A stretch of DNA of 15,334 nucleotides from contig CALUZE010000019.1 in the NCBI GenBank assembly GCA_944325235.1, positions 1 through 15,334 of the forward strand. Reading direction: 5' to 3'. The translations under genes were made by a program, and so were the position numbers. The first letter of the stretch is position 1. Every line of letters starts with the position of its first letter. Of this stretch, positions 14,459 to 15,334 are shown piece by piece. The DNA is from an uncultured Elusimicrobiales bacterium. Lineage in GTDB: Bacteria > Elusimicrobiota > Elusimicrobia > Elusimicrobiales > Elusimicrobiaceae. Under the pieces are notes generated by a model. It saw nothing but the letters and a program-made list of their open reading frames with translations. It searched no databases and was not told the DNA's origin.

Positions 14459-14481
14459 TATTTAGTAAATTATATTAAATA
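14459..14481. promoter_or_regulatory. AT-rich inverted repeat over the divergent promoter region
   Basis: TATTTA (14459-14464) and TAAATA (14476-14481) flank an 11-nt spacer centred at 14470, and the -10 box of the minus-strand unit lies inside. It could be an operator shared with glyA. In such an AT-rich stretch it could equally be chance. The rest of the 152-bp spacer shows only a GGCGG/CCGCC pairing possibility upstream of glyA and no riboswitch I recognise. Confidence 0.2.
14469..14474 (-). promoter_or_regulatory. -10 box of the seven-gene minus-strand unit
   Basis: A perfect TATAAT on the minus strand lies 43 nt upstream of the deoxyhypusine-synthase-like ATG, predicting a leader of about 37 nt that contains AGAGG (14436-14440). 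No good -35 is seen. On the + strand the overlapping TATATT (14471-14476) could serve glyA, but that is weaker. Confidence 0.55.
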
Positions 14482-14577
14482 ACGACGCATTTTCATAGAA
14501 AAATTACAAAAAATTTGCGGCGGAAACCCCGTGCAAAAACCGTTTGTTTCTGCGCCACCGCCCAAGGAGTGCTCCGA

Positions 14578-15334
<757 letters not shown>

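Noticed and set aside
13451..14482. 343-codon open frame antisense to the deoxyhypusine-synthase-like gene
   Set aside because: Its product is a Phe/Gly/His/Val-rich string with no domain, which is the mirror image of the sense gene's codon bias. The sense gene has conserved catalytic motifs.
14475..14577. Glycine or tetrahydrofolate riboswitch in the glyA leader
   Set aside because: The leader has only a possible 5-bp GGCGG/CCGCC pairing and none of the conserved cores I know for these riboswitches.

Overview
This GC-rich window (mid-50s percent by eye) comes from a bacterial chromosome and contains 13 protein genes (12 complete, one cut by the window end) and one tRNA. Coding density is very high, and no mobile elements, CRISPR arrays or phage genes are visible. 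Two proteins with signal peptides, one of them a probable outer-membrane barrel, and an AmpG-type muropeptide permease point to a Gram-negative cell. The gene content, the deoxyhypusine-synthase-like protein and the general protein style suggest an uncultured or gut-associated lineage such as Elusimicrobiota. That placement is inference from memory and needs a database search.

Left part, 1-6000, mostly + strand. A tRNA-Val(CAC) on the minus strand, with its own promoter and terminator, is divergent from a five-gene operon: an AI-2E-family permease, ampG, murQ, anmK and nagZ. The junctions are extremely tight: stop-to-start contact, then overlaps of 4, 8 and 4 nt. The last four genes form a coherent peptidoglycan-recycling route. 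AmpG imports GlcNAc-anhydroMurNAc (peptides), NagZ removes GlcNAc, AnmK opens and phosphorylates anhydroMurNAc, and MurQ splits MurNAc-6-phosphate into GlcNAc-6-phosphate and lactate. AmpD, LdcA, NagA and NagB are not in the window.

Middle and right parts, 6001-14425, minus strand. A secreted protein of unknown function (6001-7008) faces nagZ tail to tail with only 7 bp between them and has its own -10 box. To its right lies a probable seven-gene transcription unit, running from a promoter near 14470 to a strong UUCG-loop terminator at 7086-7111. Its genes in order are: deoxyhypusine-synthase-like protein, outer-membrane-barrel-like protein, DoxX-family membrane protein, dnaX, recR, comEC and guaD. 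Gaps are 6, 12, 3, 3, -1 and 31 nt. dnaX, recR and comEC link replication, recombination and DNA uptake. The other members look like passengers or reflect an unusual operon fusion. The ComEC C-terminal domain has lost its metallo-hydrolase motifs.

Right edge, 14578-15334, + strand. The first 252 codons of glyA (serine hydroxymethyltransferase) are divergent from the minus-strand unit across a 152-bp AT-rich spacer.

No gene-free stretch exceeds 300 bases. The most interesting observations are the AI-2E permease heading a peptidoglycan-recycling operon, the degenerate ComEC metallo-hydrolase domain, the odd seven-gene unit, the unidentified secreted protein with a nearly leaderless promoter, and a shared terminator sequence and -10-dominated promoters that look like a genome-wide signature.
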